A stretch of 64,000 nt of DNA from Lucinisca nassula (Eukaryota > Mollusca > Bivalvia > Lucinida > Lucinidae). The notes below the pieces were generated by a model that was given only the letters and a program-made list of their open reading frames with translations, ran no database searches and was not told the origin of the DNA. Numbering within the stretch: position 1 is the first letter of the stretch; each line of letters starts with the position of its first letter. The position numbers and the translations under genes were made by a program. Positions 31,146 through 42,589 of the stretch are shown in pieces. Location of the stretch: contig OY757014.1 of the NCBI GenBank assembly GCA_963580285.1, positions 100,504,072 to 100,568,071 on the forward strand. The letters run 5' to 3'.

Positions 31146-34100
31146 TCAGTAAAAATAATCTATGTTTCTATGTTGTTTTTCATCACACCCCCTTGTTAAA
31201 GTATGAAGTCTTATAAGTGGGACATAGTCAAGCGGTGCAGACCCAGGTGATACGTGACATCTCATCAAAGTGTACAATGTAAGCTTAAAGAAGTGCGCAT
31301 TGATTAGATTACTTGAACTAATCATACAGTTGTCCCTACACAACGATTGGTCAGGGGCGAGCTCCTGAGATGGGAAGGACATGTAGTTTTGAGGTGTATT
31401 TTAAGCTGAGCGTAACTTCAATTCAAGTCGTTTGTCCTTTAAAGCTGACGAACATTTTGGTACAATTTTATGAAAATTGATCGAGTGGTTTAGAAGTTAT
31501 GACCATTTGAATATTTCACCAAGTCTGGCAATGTGAGTCCAGAGCGAGGCTTTGAGTTAATGACATCATGATATCACAATTGGAAAAAAAATTATAGCCA
31601 TATCCGTGCATTACATCATCCAAAAATTGTCAATAAATGTTCCATTTATTGAATGCAATGAATTATTGAATGCAATGTACATTTACTTTTTTCACTTTTG
31701 GTCACACAGATAGCAAGAGTGAAATGTTCAAATGGTCATTACTTCTAAACTGCTAAACCGATTTTCATAAAACTTGTACCAAAATACTCGTCTCTGCAAA
31801 AACAATCTTTGGAAGTGAACTGTAAATTTTGTGCTCGTTTCCATAAATATATATGATTGGGTACAACAGCAGTGTTTGCTCAGGAGCGAAAACAAAAACC
31901 TAAAGCAAACATCTATGGATGACAACTGGGATGGTATAGTATGCTTGAATCATTCTGGTTATGAGAACACAAAAACATATTGAAGAATTAAGTCGTATAG
32001 CAGCCTAACACACTTCTACAAAACTTGACAAAAAAGAATATCAAAATGATATTCTTTGATCTGCCTAGTTTGCAGATTCAGACACTTGAGATTCTAGAAA
32101 AATGTCTTAAATCTGATAAGCATGACAGTGATTCTTCAACAAGCTCAGGGCTGCTAATTATACTGAACAAAAAATAAAGTATACAGTTTTTGGTCAGCGA
32201 TTATACCGAATAGGTGCAATACAAACAATCATGCTCTGTGTCCAAATCATTTTTAGACATTTAAGTTTCTCCTGAAAAAATAAGGCTCTAAACTTTGCAT
32301 CGTTCAGGAGTAACAGCCCATTGACTCAAATCTGTATATCTGAATACAGAGCTAAAAATAAACGTCACATCTGTTAGGAACTAACACAAAACAGTTGAGG
32401 TAAACGCTAGTGAGTGCAAAAGCATAAAGCTGGTACCATGCATGAGTTGGATGCTATACGCCATAAAACCCCACTTGTTTGAAAATTACCTCCATTGTAA
32501 TTAAAAACCATTGCATAATACAGATCATTTCTCAGCAACTGCGCATATCGCATGTATGCAGATTAAGTAAATCTGAGTAAAAATGCGTTTTTCTTTCCTT
32601 TCGAAAACATACCAAAATCAACCAGAAGTCATTTAATGCAAAAGAAATCTGCGCCTGTAATCTCCATGGAGAATACCATTATAAACACTGAATTCATTAC
32701 AATGACGCATAGCGTGCCCAATTTCAATGGCAAATTTTGACCAACAGAGTAAATTATGCCTGAAATATCTTGTGTGCTTCAATATGGATACCTGCTTTAA
32801 TCGAATCGCCGTGATGACCTCAGATAATGCGGCTTGAGTACAGACCTGGGGTCGATTACTTTCAAATGTAATCAATTACAAGTACAATTACTTTGAAATT
32901 CATGATTACAGATTACAATTACAATTACTTTTTCTGTGAATGTAATTGATTACAATTACTTTTCCAAAATAATCATGATTACTTTATGATTACTTCTGAT
33001 TACTTTGTCAATTTAAACATAACTATTTGCAGGTTCATAACTGATAAAATACTGATCTGTTTTATGGCAAGAAAAAAATTATGTACATGTATTTAAATGT
33101 ATCTATGAGAATAAGGTTAAATCCAAATGGGCTTCTGACACAGTGGCCTACTGCATAAGAGTGCTGAATTAATCATTACCTAGGTCTTTCACAGCACTGT
33201 CTACAATGGAATGTTTATTGGGTTTTCTCCAGATGCTCTACTTTTCAATACAAAGACATGCTTATTCAAATACATTGTCAATTTTAGGCACCATAAATGG
33301 AAATTTTGAAATGGAAAATTGTGACATTTTTCATATTTCTGCTCAAACATTGATTGCGGGGACTTTATAAAATGCCTTGACAAGGTGGTTCTATGGAGTA
33401 CCCAAAACTTTTCTTTTCTGCGCTTAAAACAGTAAATTTTCGTTGCAATGCATATATGGAATGCATGCTGACAATTAAAGTGATTGACCACCTTAAAAAC
33501 ATAATTGGTCCATTTGCAAGAAAAAGGTACTGAAATGTTTTATCTCTGGCTTTTATTACCATTCATAATCTGCTTAAGTAATTAAATCCACATTTAATGA
33601 TCATAGTGAAGCCTTCTGACAGCTGCCATATTTTCCCCCCAATGTATTCCAAATGGTTCCCAGCTTTATACCTGTTTGCTAAAATCTTTACCTCAATGCG
33701 CCTAAACAAGCTCTGAGTCTCTATATGTAGCTATCAATTTGGAAGTAAATAGACTCAGTTATTAGCAGTGGATTCTCAAAAATTCTTCTACAGGCTGTCA
33801 GTTCAGGATCTAAAATATATGCTTCATTATGTCTTTGGATGAAAATACAGACTTTGAAGACAGTTTACCCAAGTTTGGTGCTCAGGGGTATCAATATGAG
33901 CCGAGTTCACAGAAGAGGAGTTAAAATTAATCAAGCCAGTCAATCTGTTGTACACATTATGAAAACATGCCTATTCAAATGCATCGAAAATTTTGTAGTC
34001 TAAAAAAGAACAATTCCAGATAAAAAAAGATATTTTACTTACTTCTTCACACAATATAGACTGTGCTGACTCAATAGATCCGCCTTGACAGGGTAGTTCT

Positions 34101-34306
34101 ATAGAGTACCCACAATCTATGTTTTGAGCAGAAATAAGAAAAACATATAAATTAGCCGTGCAAAGTGGGGTTTGATGGCGGGGTTCAAATCATACAGGCA
34201 ATATGAAAAAAGTACATAGCATTAGCACATGGACTGTTTATTAGTAGTTTTATTATTGCCAACCAGTTTCAGATCTTCAGGACAATTATTAGCCCATATT
34301 CTAATG
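31146..34306. other. Repeat-derived noncoding stretch
   Basis: No supported gene. It holds a repeat present in inverted orientation at about 31445-31575 and 31725-31820 (GAAGTTATGACCATTTGAAT and complement), with a relative at 45286-45445. A block of about 160 bp (32845-33010) is made of overlapping ATTACAATTACTTT/GTAATCATGATTAC words. Half copies of the GGTTCTATNGAGTACCCA repeat lie at about 33375-33420 and 34085-34135. Confidence 0.5.
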
Positions 34307-34310
34307 TTAT
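34307..34310. repeat. Target-site duplication of gypsy element 2 (left)
   Basis: TTAT immediately before the 5' LTR, repeated at 44392-44395 immediately after the 3' LTR. Confidence 0.85.
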
Positions 34311-35346
34311 TGTAACAGAGACAGGTTTGTTATTTCATTTATTCATGTATTTACCGTCATAATTTACCTGGAAATTCTTCAGAGACTGATATTAATTCTA
34401 CTTTCACTTTGCAATATATCCGTGTGTGTTTTCGGAAGGCTTTTCAAGCGCATAGTGAACTTGACTTGAATAGTTGCTTCCCTTGAATATAAAACGTTTT
34501 ACATACGTTTTGTCACTTCAACACCTTATGGCTTTGAAATTGTGTTTAAACTACACTTACTCAATTGTCAACACTGATGGCCGGTCAGATTCCGAAGAAT
34601 ATTACGAGTTGCCTATCAAGGTAGGCAATTCATCCCGAAATTATTATTGTCCTAACGGGACACCAGGCAATTCGGGCAGGCTTTTTGCTTTTGTTCTAAT
34701 AGAACACCAAGCGATAAGCTTAGGTTTTCTCCCTTTACAATTAATGTAAGGGCAGAAACTCTACCCTGCTTCTGCTTCAACGAGGCACCTAAGCAGGGTC
34801 GAGTCTAGCATTTGAAGTGCATTTATCATTTCTAATGTCATGATTTGCAATTGATCCACATATAAATCTATAACACTTAACTTGTAAATAAATATAAAAC
34901 CATACTGCTAGTTTCAATAACATCGTATTGCCGTATCCAGTGATCTGAACCTTAAAGCTGACCTTGACCAGTGGGATTTGAACTCAAAAACACAACGCGA
35001 AGTACACAGACAACCATGTGATACAGCTACTTAGACGTTCAATCCTAAGTTCTGTTTCATTTGGCTGTTTTCATCAAACTATCTATCACTGCCAAAAGTG
35101 ATCTAAAACGTGATCGGACCAGGACTAGACGCTCTACCCTAGCCTGACCCGGTCTTGTTTTATAAAAAGATTCAAACTTCATCAGCCTCAGGTCCGGACT
35201 TGGACGCTTTAACCTTGGTCTGGTCCTGACTGTTTAGAAGCTTTTGGGCTACTTCTTTCCTTTTCCCCCACGGTTCAAGGAGTCAATGCACTTGGCTGGT
35301 CCCGGATTGGTCGTGCACCAGGTCTGACCCAGTCCAGTCTATTACA
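34311..35346 (+). repeat. 5' LTR of gypsy element 2
   Basis: 1,036 bp, starting TGTAACAGAGACAGG and ending AGTCTATTACA (TGT...ACA). It matches the 3' LTR at 43356-44391 over its whole length with six substitutions by eye. A TATA-like AATATAAAAC lies near 34487, and AATAAA-type words near 34887 could serve polyadenylation. Confidence 0.97.
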
Positions 35347-35348
35347 TT

Positions 35349-35365
35349 TGGTGAGTCCGTGACCA
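35349..35365 (+). promoter_or_regulatory. Primer-binding site region of gypsy element 2
   Basis: TGGTGAGTCCGTGACC begins two bases after the LTR. The initial TGG fits a tRNA CCA end; the tRNA is unassigned. The same bases contain G|GTGAGT, a near-consensus 5' splice site that could feed the splice acceptor at 42607. Confidence 0.6.
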
Positions 35366-35537
35366 GGATATGGTTAACGCGATGTTCAATTGAAAATAGA
35401 ATGTTAAAATTTAAAGTTGTTAAAATCAAATAGCTAACAAATTTGTTAAAGCACAAGCTTGCATTTAGTTACTGTTGAAACAGTCACCATTCCGTTCTAA
35501 GGCTAAGATTTAGCAGCAATTAGATACGTAGAGAAAA

Positions 35538-37697
35538 ATGGATACAAGTAAAAGTTTATTTTCAAATTATGAGGCTTCATCCAGTAATGGCCCTTTTAAC
35601 AGCCAGCACTCTGCTACGCCAAGTAGTGAGAAAATGGCTAGTGTAGATAGCCGCGATCTCAATAACAGATCAGTATATGATCCATTAACAATAAACCCGC
35701 AAGCAACATCTACCCCTGCACATACACGCGGACAGTCCGTCAGCTGGGGACCTATTACCAATCTCACAATAGGGTCAGACCATAGCAGTCTAAGCGGAGG
35801 TCCTTTCTCAGATATATCATTAGGGTCAGAGCATGATCGCCTATTACTACAGCCACAATATATTCAAAGTCGTAGCATGGGTATACAATCTCAGCAGTCC
35901 TTACCTGAGTACAATCCTGGATTTGAAAGTAGTATAATAATTCCAGAGAGTACATATGAGCAACGCACTGACAGCAGAGGCAGCCCAATACATTTTCATT
36001 CAACAAAAGCTCTGCATTCACAATGCGGCTTTTCAGGTCCAGATAGTGAGGCAAATGACAGTGGCATTAATTTGATTCAACTTAAACCACACGTTGCACC
36101 TTCTACCACACGACAGTCTCATCCAGTGGCTCAAAACGAATCTTGCAATATACCTGACCCACAAATTAATTCAATTGAACAACAGATACAGCGACGGCTC
36201 AGGGAGGTGCAAGACAATTTACATACAATTACTTATTTGCAACAGCAACAGCAAAGACTTACGCGTGTACAAACACCGCTATCAAATGAGTTAGAGTGTA
36301 GGTTAAATTATGTTTCCCCCACCACAATTGCTCCCACAGTTCGACAAGTTCAAAATCAAATGCAAAACTCTTTTGCAGTGCAAAACGCAAGTCAAACGCT
36401 TAGTTCCCCACACTTTGCTCTCAACCAGTCACAAGTAAATCAGATGAATCAATCTGTTTCAAACTGTTTGCAATTCGGTGGAACACCTTTAATAAATAAA
36501 CAACCACCTACAACGGAACATTCACAGCACCATGGTACATGTTTTATGCCATTCGTTAATGGAACAGCTCATCCTAGCTTATCGGCTTTTCCAAATAGTG
36601 TAGAAGCCAACACTCTGCGTCAAAATGTGGGTCAGTTCACGGCGTACTCAGCTAACACGGCTGTCCCAATTCAAAATACGCAGCAAAATCACCCCACATT
36701 AGCATCAAATTCAGTGCAGCAACAAACAATCCCGACAAATTCGCCACCTAGCCAACCTTTGCTTCCGCAGCGAAGTAATTCAATTTATGTTGCTAACAAC
36801 CCATCATACGAAGCACAAGTCATGACTTCGTCTTCAACAAATCCATTTCAGTCAAATCCTTCACCTTATCCAATTGTGACACAGGTGAACAGTCCGTTTC
36901 AGGAATCTTACACTATGCCAGCACGTGCTATGCCACACACACAAACACACCAAGGCCATTTGTCTAGGAAGAAAGAGATCTTTCCTGACAATTTTGATGG
37001 CTCTGGAAAGACTGAGTGGGCTGACTACATTGTACATTTTGAACAAGTAGCCAGTTGGAACCAATGGTCAGACGCTCAAAAAGCACAAATGCTTAGCATA
37101 CATCTACGCGGTGAAGCTCAAAGACTCCTAAGCGATTTGACATTAGCTCAATTATGTGACTATCAAGTAATGAAACAAATAATTACTGATAGATATGAGC
37201 CCAAGGAAAAAGACATAGCATACAGGTGCCAATTAAGATACCGAAAAAGGGAAAAAGGTGAAAGTGTATCCGATTATGGTTACCATCTCACTCGCCTTGC
37301 ACGTAAAGCGTATCCTAATTTGACCCTTAATCAATTAGAAACACAGATTATTGATCAGTTCATAAATGGTATTGGAAACCATGAACAGTTTGGACACCCT
37401 AAAACCATGCATGAAGCAATAGGACTCGCAACTGAGTTCGAGGCCCTTGAAGGCTCCGTAGACAGAGTAAAGAAACCGATCGCAGGGACTGAACAAATAT
37501 CACCCATCACGCCTCTTGACAATACAACTCAGCAAAGCATATCCCTTGAGCAAATTGATAGGCTTCTTGACAAGAAATTGAACTCTCTGTCATCACGTGG
37601 TGGGGCACGAAATAAAGTCCGACACCCGTACGTCCATACGAATGTCCTAAACTCGGTACAGAGCACAAAGATAGCTCTTCGAATACTCAGCCTATAG
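35538..37697 (+). CDS. gag: Gypsy element 2 Gag (without zinc knuckle)
   Basis: 719 codons from ATG 35538. The first 470 residues are rich in Gln, Ser, Asn and Pro and look disordered. Residues about 480-640 form a Retrotrans_gag-type core (FPDNFDGSGKTEWADYIVHF ... MKQIITDRYEP ... FINGIGNHEQFG). The ORF ends at TAG 37695-37697 before any CCHC knuckle. The knuckle lies just downstream in the -1 frame, which is also the pol frame. Gag and that frame overlap by roughly 70 bases (about 37628-37697). Either frameshifting in the overlap makes Gag-Pol, or an indel has split the knuckle from Gag. Confidence 0.9.
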   Translation: MDTSKSLFSNYEASSSNGPFNSQHSATPSSEKMASVDSRDLNNRSVYDPLTINPQATSTPAHTRGQSVSWGPITNLTIGSDHSSLSGGPFSDISLGSEHDRLLLQPQYIQSRSMGIQSQQSLPEYNPGFESSIIIPESTYEQRTDSRGSPIHFHSTKALHSQCGFSGPDSEANDSGINLIQLKPHVAPSTTRQSHPVAQNESCNIPDPQINSIEQQIQRRLREVQDNLHTITYLQQQQQRLTRVQTPLSNELECRLNYVSPTTIAPTVRQVQNQMQNSFAVQNASQTLSSPHFALNQSQVNQMNQSVSNCLQFGGTPLINKQPPTTEHSQHHGTCFMPFVNGTAHPSLSAFPNSVEANTLRQNVGQFTAYSANTAVPIQNTQQNHPTLASNSVQQQTIPTNSPPSQPLLPQRSNSIYVANNPSYEAQVMTSSSTNPFQSNPSPYPIVTQVNSPFQESYTMPARAMPHTQTHQGHLSRKKEIFPDNFDGSGKTEWADYIVHFEQVASWNQWSDAQKAQMLSIHLRGEAQRLLSDLTLAQLCDYQVMKQIITDRYEPKEKDIAYRCQLRYRKREKGESVSDYGYHLTRLARKAYPNLTLNQLETQIIDQFINGIGNHEQFGHPKTMHEAIGLATEFEALEGSVDRVKKPIAGTEQISPITPLDNTTQQSISLEQIDRLLDKKLNSLSSRGGARNKVRHPYVHTNVLNSVQSTKIALRILSL

Positions 37698-40600
37698 GTT
37701 CCAATTCAGAAGGTTCAAAGCCTGCAAAATTTTGTAATTACTGCAAACGTCAAAATCATACTATCGATGAATGTAGAAAACGCAAATACAAGGAACGCCA
37801 AATGTTAGAAAATAAAGAAACACCCAAAAGTGACGCGTCCTACATGATAACACCTCAAAATCCATCCATGCCCATACCAGAAATAATCATAACCCCTTCA
37901 GTAGATGTCTCCGAGCAGATTAATGTTGAAATGGCAAAATCAACCCGTCAATCAGCTCAGGAATTAAGAACTGCTGAAAGTAAACCTAATGATGCTTTCA
38001 TTATAAATGAAAAGCTCTTCAACCCTGTTATTACAAGCCAAATTTATGACGAGAACCATGAAATTAAGGCTGACATAGCTGCTTGTTCCTGTTTATACAT
38101 AGAAACAGAAGTGTTACAAACAACTCTCAAGCTATTGATTGATACCGGATCTCCATATTCAATTATATCCCGGAAGTACTTTGAAAAGCTACAGCATGAA
38201 CATGACATAAAATTATCTCCTCATTCAGTTAGGCTAACAGCTGCTGATGGAAGTCAATTAGAAATAAGTGGGAAAGCAACTTTACAGTTTCTTACCAATG
38301 GCATTTCCTATGAGCAGGAATTTATAGTTGCCAGGATTGAAGGAATTGTGGGAATTTTAGGGATGGACTTTCTCACAAAATATGACGGAAACATAAAAGT
38401 CAACAAGCAAATATTAAAAACATCTAAGGGCAAACTTAAACTAAGTAGACAAACGTCAACTGCATGTGCCCGCATCATTGTAAATGATCACACTGTTATA
38501 CAGGCAAACACAGAGCAATTCATACATGCAAAAGTTGATCAGCCTTGCATCAGAAAAGAACAACTTTGTTCTGCAGAACCTGTTAAATACCTAACAAACA
38601 AGGGTTGCTTTTTAGCTAGGACTCTGGTAGACCCTGAAAGTGAAAAGGTGATCGTTTCCCTTGTAAATCTTAGTGATCAAGCAGTTAAAATAAATTCCCA
38701 GTCTGTATTAGGGAAGTTAGCAGATGTTGACACTATCCACTCTGGGCAATCACAATTACAAACACATATACAAAATGCAAAACAGTTGCCGGAACATTTG
38801 CGAACTTTACTTGACAAGACATCCACAAAATTACCAAATATTGAAAAACAAAAATTGTCAGATCTGCTTGCAGAGTATCAAGACGTGTTTATGTCCCCAG
38901 ACGGTAGGTTAGGTCACACTGATTTAGTCGAGCATGAAATAGAAACAGAGAATTGTAAGCCAATTAAAATCCCTCCTAGAAGAATTCCAATATTTAAGCG
39001 CGACCAAGTTGACGAAGAATTAGATAAGATGTTGGAACAAAAGATTGTAGAACCAAGCGATAGTCCTTGGTCAGCTCCTATTTGCCTTGTTAAAAAGAAA
39101 GACGGGTCATGCCGTTTTTGTATTGACTTCAGGCAATTAAATGCTGTGACAGTTAAGGATGCATATCCGCTTCCCAGAATTGATGACACGCTTGATTTGC
39201 TGGCAGGATCAATGTGGTTCAGCACACTGGACCTTGCCAGTGGCTATTGGCAAGTTAAGATGTCAGAAAGCAGTAAAAAGAAAACTGCCTTTGCTACTCC
39301 ACATCGTGGACTGTTCCACTTTAATGTAATGCCGTTTGGACTCACTAATGCCCCCGCAATATTCCAACGTCTCATGGAAAAGGTTCTCTATGGCCTTACT
39401 CCTCAAAGATGCTTATGTTACTTAGATGATATTATTGTACTAGGGGACACATTTGAAGTGGCACTGAAAAACCTGGAGCTGATATTTCAGCGTTTAAGGG
39501 AGGCCAATCTTAAACTCAAACCCAAGAAGTGTTTCCTGTTTCAATCTAGGGTGACATATTTGGGACATGTGGTATCGGAACAGGGAATATCATGTGATCC
39601 TTCCAAAATTGAGACAATTAAACACTGGCCCACGCCTACATCCAAGACTGAGGTGCGTTCCATCCTAGGGCTAATAGGCTATTACAGAAAGTTTATTTCA
39701 GACTTCTCAACAAGAGCTCGTCCCTTGACAAGGCTTACACGAGCCAAAGTGAAGTTTGAATGGACAACTGACTGTGACTCGGCATTTCAGGATCTTAAGG
39801 ACTGCTTAATGAACAGTCCCATTTTGGCATTCCCAAAGAGCACAGGGATCTTCGTGCTTGATACTGATGCAAGTCTTCACGGCATAGGAGGTGTACTATC
39901 TCAAATGCAAGGTAGTGACGAAAAAGTTATCGCATATGCGAGTCGTACACTTAACCCAGCACAGCAGCAGTATTGTACAACAAAAAGAGAACTTCTTGCA
40001 GTTGTCACATTTATGAAACACTTTAAGCACTACCTTCTGGGACGAAATTTCATTATTAGAACAGACCATGCCCCACTTATATGGTTGAGAAATTTCAAAG
40101 AACCGGAAGGCATAATTGCCAGATGGTTAAGTGTAATTGAAACCTTTGACTACCAAATACAATACCGACCAGGCAGGCACCACCAAAACGCAGATACACT
40201 GTCAAGAAAACCAAACAGAAAATGTCCAAATATAAAATGCACAGACTGCTATCCCTACAGCGCGAATGTAGGTCAGGATGATGATGGAAGAGTCGATAGC
40301 TTGAAATTGGTCCCCGAGACCAATGTGATCAAGGACGGTATATCGCCCTACGAGTCACAAGCTACTCTTCTTAGTCCCGCGCCGGGGCAACAGGATGGTA
40401 GGCAGTTAGTGATGAACTCGACTCTAGGTACGGAACTGGGTACCTTCAGGTCACCTATCAGCCCAATCCTTCAACAAACACGACCGAATGATAGTGGGGA
40501 TAACTTCGCGAACTGGCTTCCAACATGGAGTCCAGCGGATTTACGCGAAATGCAAATGAGCGATACATCCATTGGCACTATATTAGAACGAAAACTAGGT

Positions 40601-42160
40601 GACAAACCAACTCTAGAAGAAATTGATCAAACCAATTATACCTCAAAAGCTCTGTGGTATCAGTGGGATAACTTAGAAATTAAAGAAGATTTGTTATACC
40701 GGAAATGGACTGACGCAAAAGGAAATTTAGTATTCCAACTGGTCACTCCTGATGCTATCAGAGACATTATTTTCGCAAACCTCCATTCGGCGCGTTCGGC
40801 TGGCCACTTCGGTAGAGATCGAACAATTGAAAGTCTTCAGCGTCGATTTTACTGGCCAGGATTCAGAAAAGACATAAGTCGATGGGTTAAAGAATGCGAC
40901 ATGTGTGCAAGGGTAAAACCCGGCCCAGGACGAGGAAAATCTGAACTACATCAGTTTCGCGTAAACGAAATTATGCGTTGCATTGCTATAGATATTTTTG
41001 GCCCTCTGCCTTTGACAGAGAACGGCAACGAATATATCATTGTACTAGGTGATTACTATTCAAAATGGGTTGAGGCATGGGCAGTTCCAAATCACACCGC
41101 GCAAACGGTAGCTGATAAAGTAGTAACTGAATTTTTCACTAAATTTGGTTGCCCGGCACAAATTCATTCAGATCAAGGTAGAGAATTCCAGTCGGAATTG
41201 TTTAGGTTAGTATGCCAAAAGTTCGGTATACAGCAGACGCGAACTGTACCTTATAGACCAAATTCCGATGGTCTTGTGGAAAGATTTAATCGTACACTAA
41301 AACAGATGCTAAGAATATTTAGCGCTGAGAATCCCAAAGACTGGGATGACCATTTGCCTTATTTACTTATGGCGTATCGTGCGTCCGAACAGAAAAGTAC
41401 AGGTTGCACACCAAATTTACTATTTCTTCAGCGAGAAATTTCATGCCCCCTAGACCTTATGGTAGGGCCACCTCCAAATACACTAGAAGAAATGTGCCCA
41501 ATACAATATGTTGAATGGGTAAAGTCAGCAATGTACCTTACTCATGAATTCGCATTTAAGCACTTAGGTGTTGCTACAACAAGACAGAAAGCGTACTATG
41601 ATCGAGGACTTAAACCTCGAACTTATGATATTGGAGACTGGGTATGGAGATACTACCCACCTTCCAATAGCTTAAAGATCGGACAAGGGTGGACTGGACC
41701 CTATCAAGTTATAAACAAAATCACAGATTTGACATATTCCATACAAAAGTCACATGATTCACCCGTTGTGAATGTTCACGTGGATGATATCAAACCATAT
41801 GAAGGCAGAAATCCGCCGCGCAATTGGTTAAATAATGGTGATAGTTCCCAGCTTTCAAATGAAGAACACTCTAATGATCCAAACAGATCAATTGATTTAA
41901 ACCTCACAAGCACCGGTAACATAAGTCACCCTGTAAATGAGGAACTTGAGTCCCAACTGCCCGATGAGACAATGGACGACACAATTCCATTTAGGTCAGA
42001 TGAATCATTTAGTCATAATCGGGAACCGATGGCGACTGAATCTACAGTACATGCACCAGACCATACTAAGACAAATAGCATGTACAAACCCAGCATACCC
42101 ACTATTCGTTCGAGAAGGGAAAGGACAGTTAAGCCACGTCAGATGTGGTCGCCTTCCTAG
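37628..42160 (+). CDS. pol: Gypsy element 2 zinc knuckle and Pol (PR-RT-RNaseH-IN)
   Basis: The frame is open from about 37628; the first ATG is 37802. Before that ATG it encodes a CCHC knuckle, CNYCKRQNHTIDEC (C-x2-C-x4-H-x4-C). Numbering from 37802: protease IDTGS near 114 with GILGMDFL; RT CIDFRQLNAV and YLDD near 540; RNase H DTDAS near 687; a Cys cluster (CPNIKCTDC); integrase H2C2 about 994-1032; catalytic Asp (IDIFG) near 1062, Asp (HSDQG) near 1123 and Glu (LVERF) 36 residues later, a D-x35-E. A GPY/F module (WTGPYQVINK) and a Ser/Asn-rich, acidic tail follow. All catalytic residues that I can check are present and no internal stop occurs. Confidence 0.95.
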   Translation, partial: VRPYECPKLGTEHKDSSSNTQPIGSNSEGSKPAKFCNYCKRQNHTIDECRKRKYKERQMLENKETPKSDASYMITPQNPSMPIPEIIITPSVDVSEQINVEMAKSTRQSAQELRTAESKPNDAFIINEKLFNPVITSQIYDENHEIKADIAACSCLYIETEVLQTTLKLLIDTGSPYSIISRKYFEKLQHEHDIKLSPHSVRLTAADGSQLEISGKATLQFLTNGISYEQEFIVARIEGIVGILGMDFLTKYDGNIKVNKQILKTSKGKLKLSRQTSTACARIIVNDHTVIQANTEQFIHAKVDQPCIRKEQLCSAEPVKYLTNKGCFLARTLVDPESEKVIVSLVNLSDQAVKINSQSVLGKLADVDTIHSGQSQLQTHIQNAKQLPEHLRTLLDKTSTKLPNIEKQKLSDLLAEYQDVFMSPDGRLGHTDLVEHEIETENCKPIKIPPRRIPIFKRDQVDEELDKMLEQKIVEPSDSPWSAPICLVKKKDGSCRFCIDFRQLNAVTVKDAYPLPRIDDTLDLLAGSMWFSTLDLASGYWQVKMSESSKKKTAFATPHRGLFHFNVMPFGLTNAPAIFQRLMEKVLYGLTPQRCLCYLDDIIVLGDTFEVALKNLELIFQRLREANLKLKPKKCFLFQSRVTYLGHVVSEQGISCDPSKIETIKHWPTPTSKTEVRSILGLIGYYRKFISDFSTRARPLTRLTRAKVKFEWTTDCDSAFQDLKDCLMNSPILAFPKSTGIFVLDTDASLHGIGGVLSQMQGSDEKVIAYASRTLNPAQQQYCTTKRELLAVVTFMKHFKHYLLGRNFIIRTDHAPLIWLRNFKEPEGIIARWLSVIETFDYQIQYRPGRHHQNADTLSRKPNRKCPNIKCTDCYPYSANVGQDDDGRVDSLKLVPETNVIKDGISPYESQATLLSPAPGQQDGRQLVMNSTLGTELGTFRSPISPILQQTRPNDSGDNFANWLPTWSPADLREMQMSDTSIGTILERKLGDKPTLEEIDQTNYTSKALWYQWDNLEIKEDLLYRKWTDAKGNLVFQLVTPDAIRDIIFANLHSARSAGHFGRDRTIESLQRRFYWPGFRKDISRWVKECDMCARVKPGPGRGKSELHQFRVNEIMRCIAIDIFGPLPLTENGNEYIIVLGDYYSKWVEAWAVPNHTAQTVADKVVTEFFTKFGCPAQIHSDQGREFQSELFRLVCQKFGIQQTRTVPYRPNSDGLVERFNRTLKQMLRIFSAENPKDWDDHLPYLLMAYRASEQKSTGCTPNLLFLQREISCPLDLMVGPPPNTLEEMCPIQYVEWVKSAMYLTHEFAFKHLGVATTRQKAYYDRGLKPRTYDIGDWVWRYYPPSNSLKIGQGWTGPYQVINKITDLTYSIQKSHDSPVVNVHVDDIKPYEGRNPPRNWLNNGDSSQLSNEEHSNDPNRSIDLNLTSTGNISHPVNEELESQLPDETMDDTIPFRSDESFSHNREPMATESTVHAPDHTKTNSMYKPSIPTIRSRRERTVKPRQMWSPS

Positions 42161-42589
42161 AAATGAATATGATATTTAAATAGTAAAATCACATCATCAG
42201 AGATGTACATTTTTAGCTTTTGTAAATATATCTAAATGAATGTATAATAGAATATAAAACATGTTAAAATTCTACAACAAGTTTAAACACATACCTTTAT
42301 AAATATATATTTTTCATTTTCCCAGAAAATAAAAATTTGCACATGCAATTTAAAATAAATGGGAATTAAGAGCTTAAAAATGTTTCAAAATAAAAATAAA
42401 ACATTAAATTCCAATATTAAAAAGATATTAAATAACATGTATGTAAATATTTAACAGCTCCATGATAGATAAATGCACTTGCATTGTTCATATTTTCTAT
42501 AAGAATCTCTCTGACCGGTCAGCAAATTAAAAGTCTAGAAACGTAACTTCACAGAAGAATCGAGTTGCCTACTGCAGAATTCTCTGCAA
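42161..42589 (+). other. Pol-ORF3 spacer of gypsy element 2
   Basis: AT-rich, no ORF. Its end carries splice-acceptor-like sequence (ACTGCAG at about 42577 and TTTATGTTGCAG ending 42607). Confidence 0.5.
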
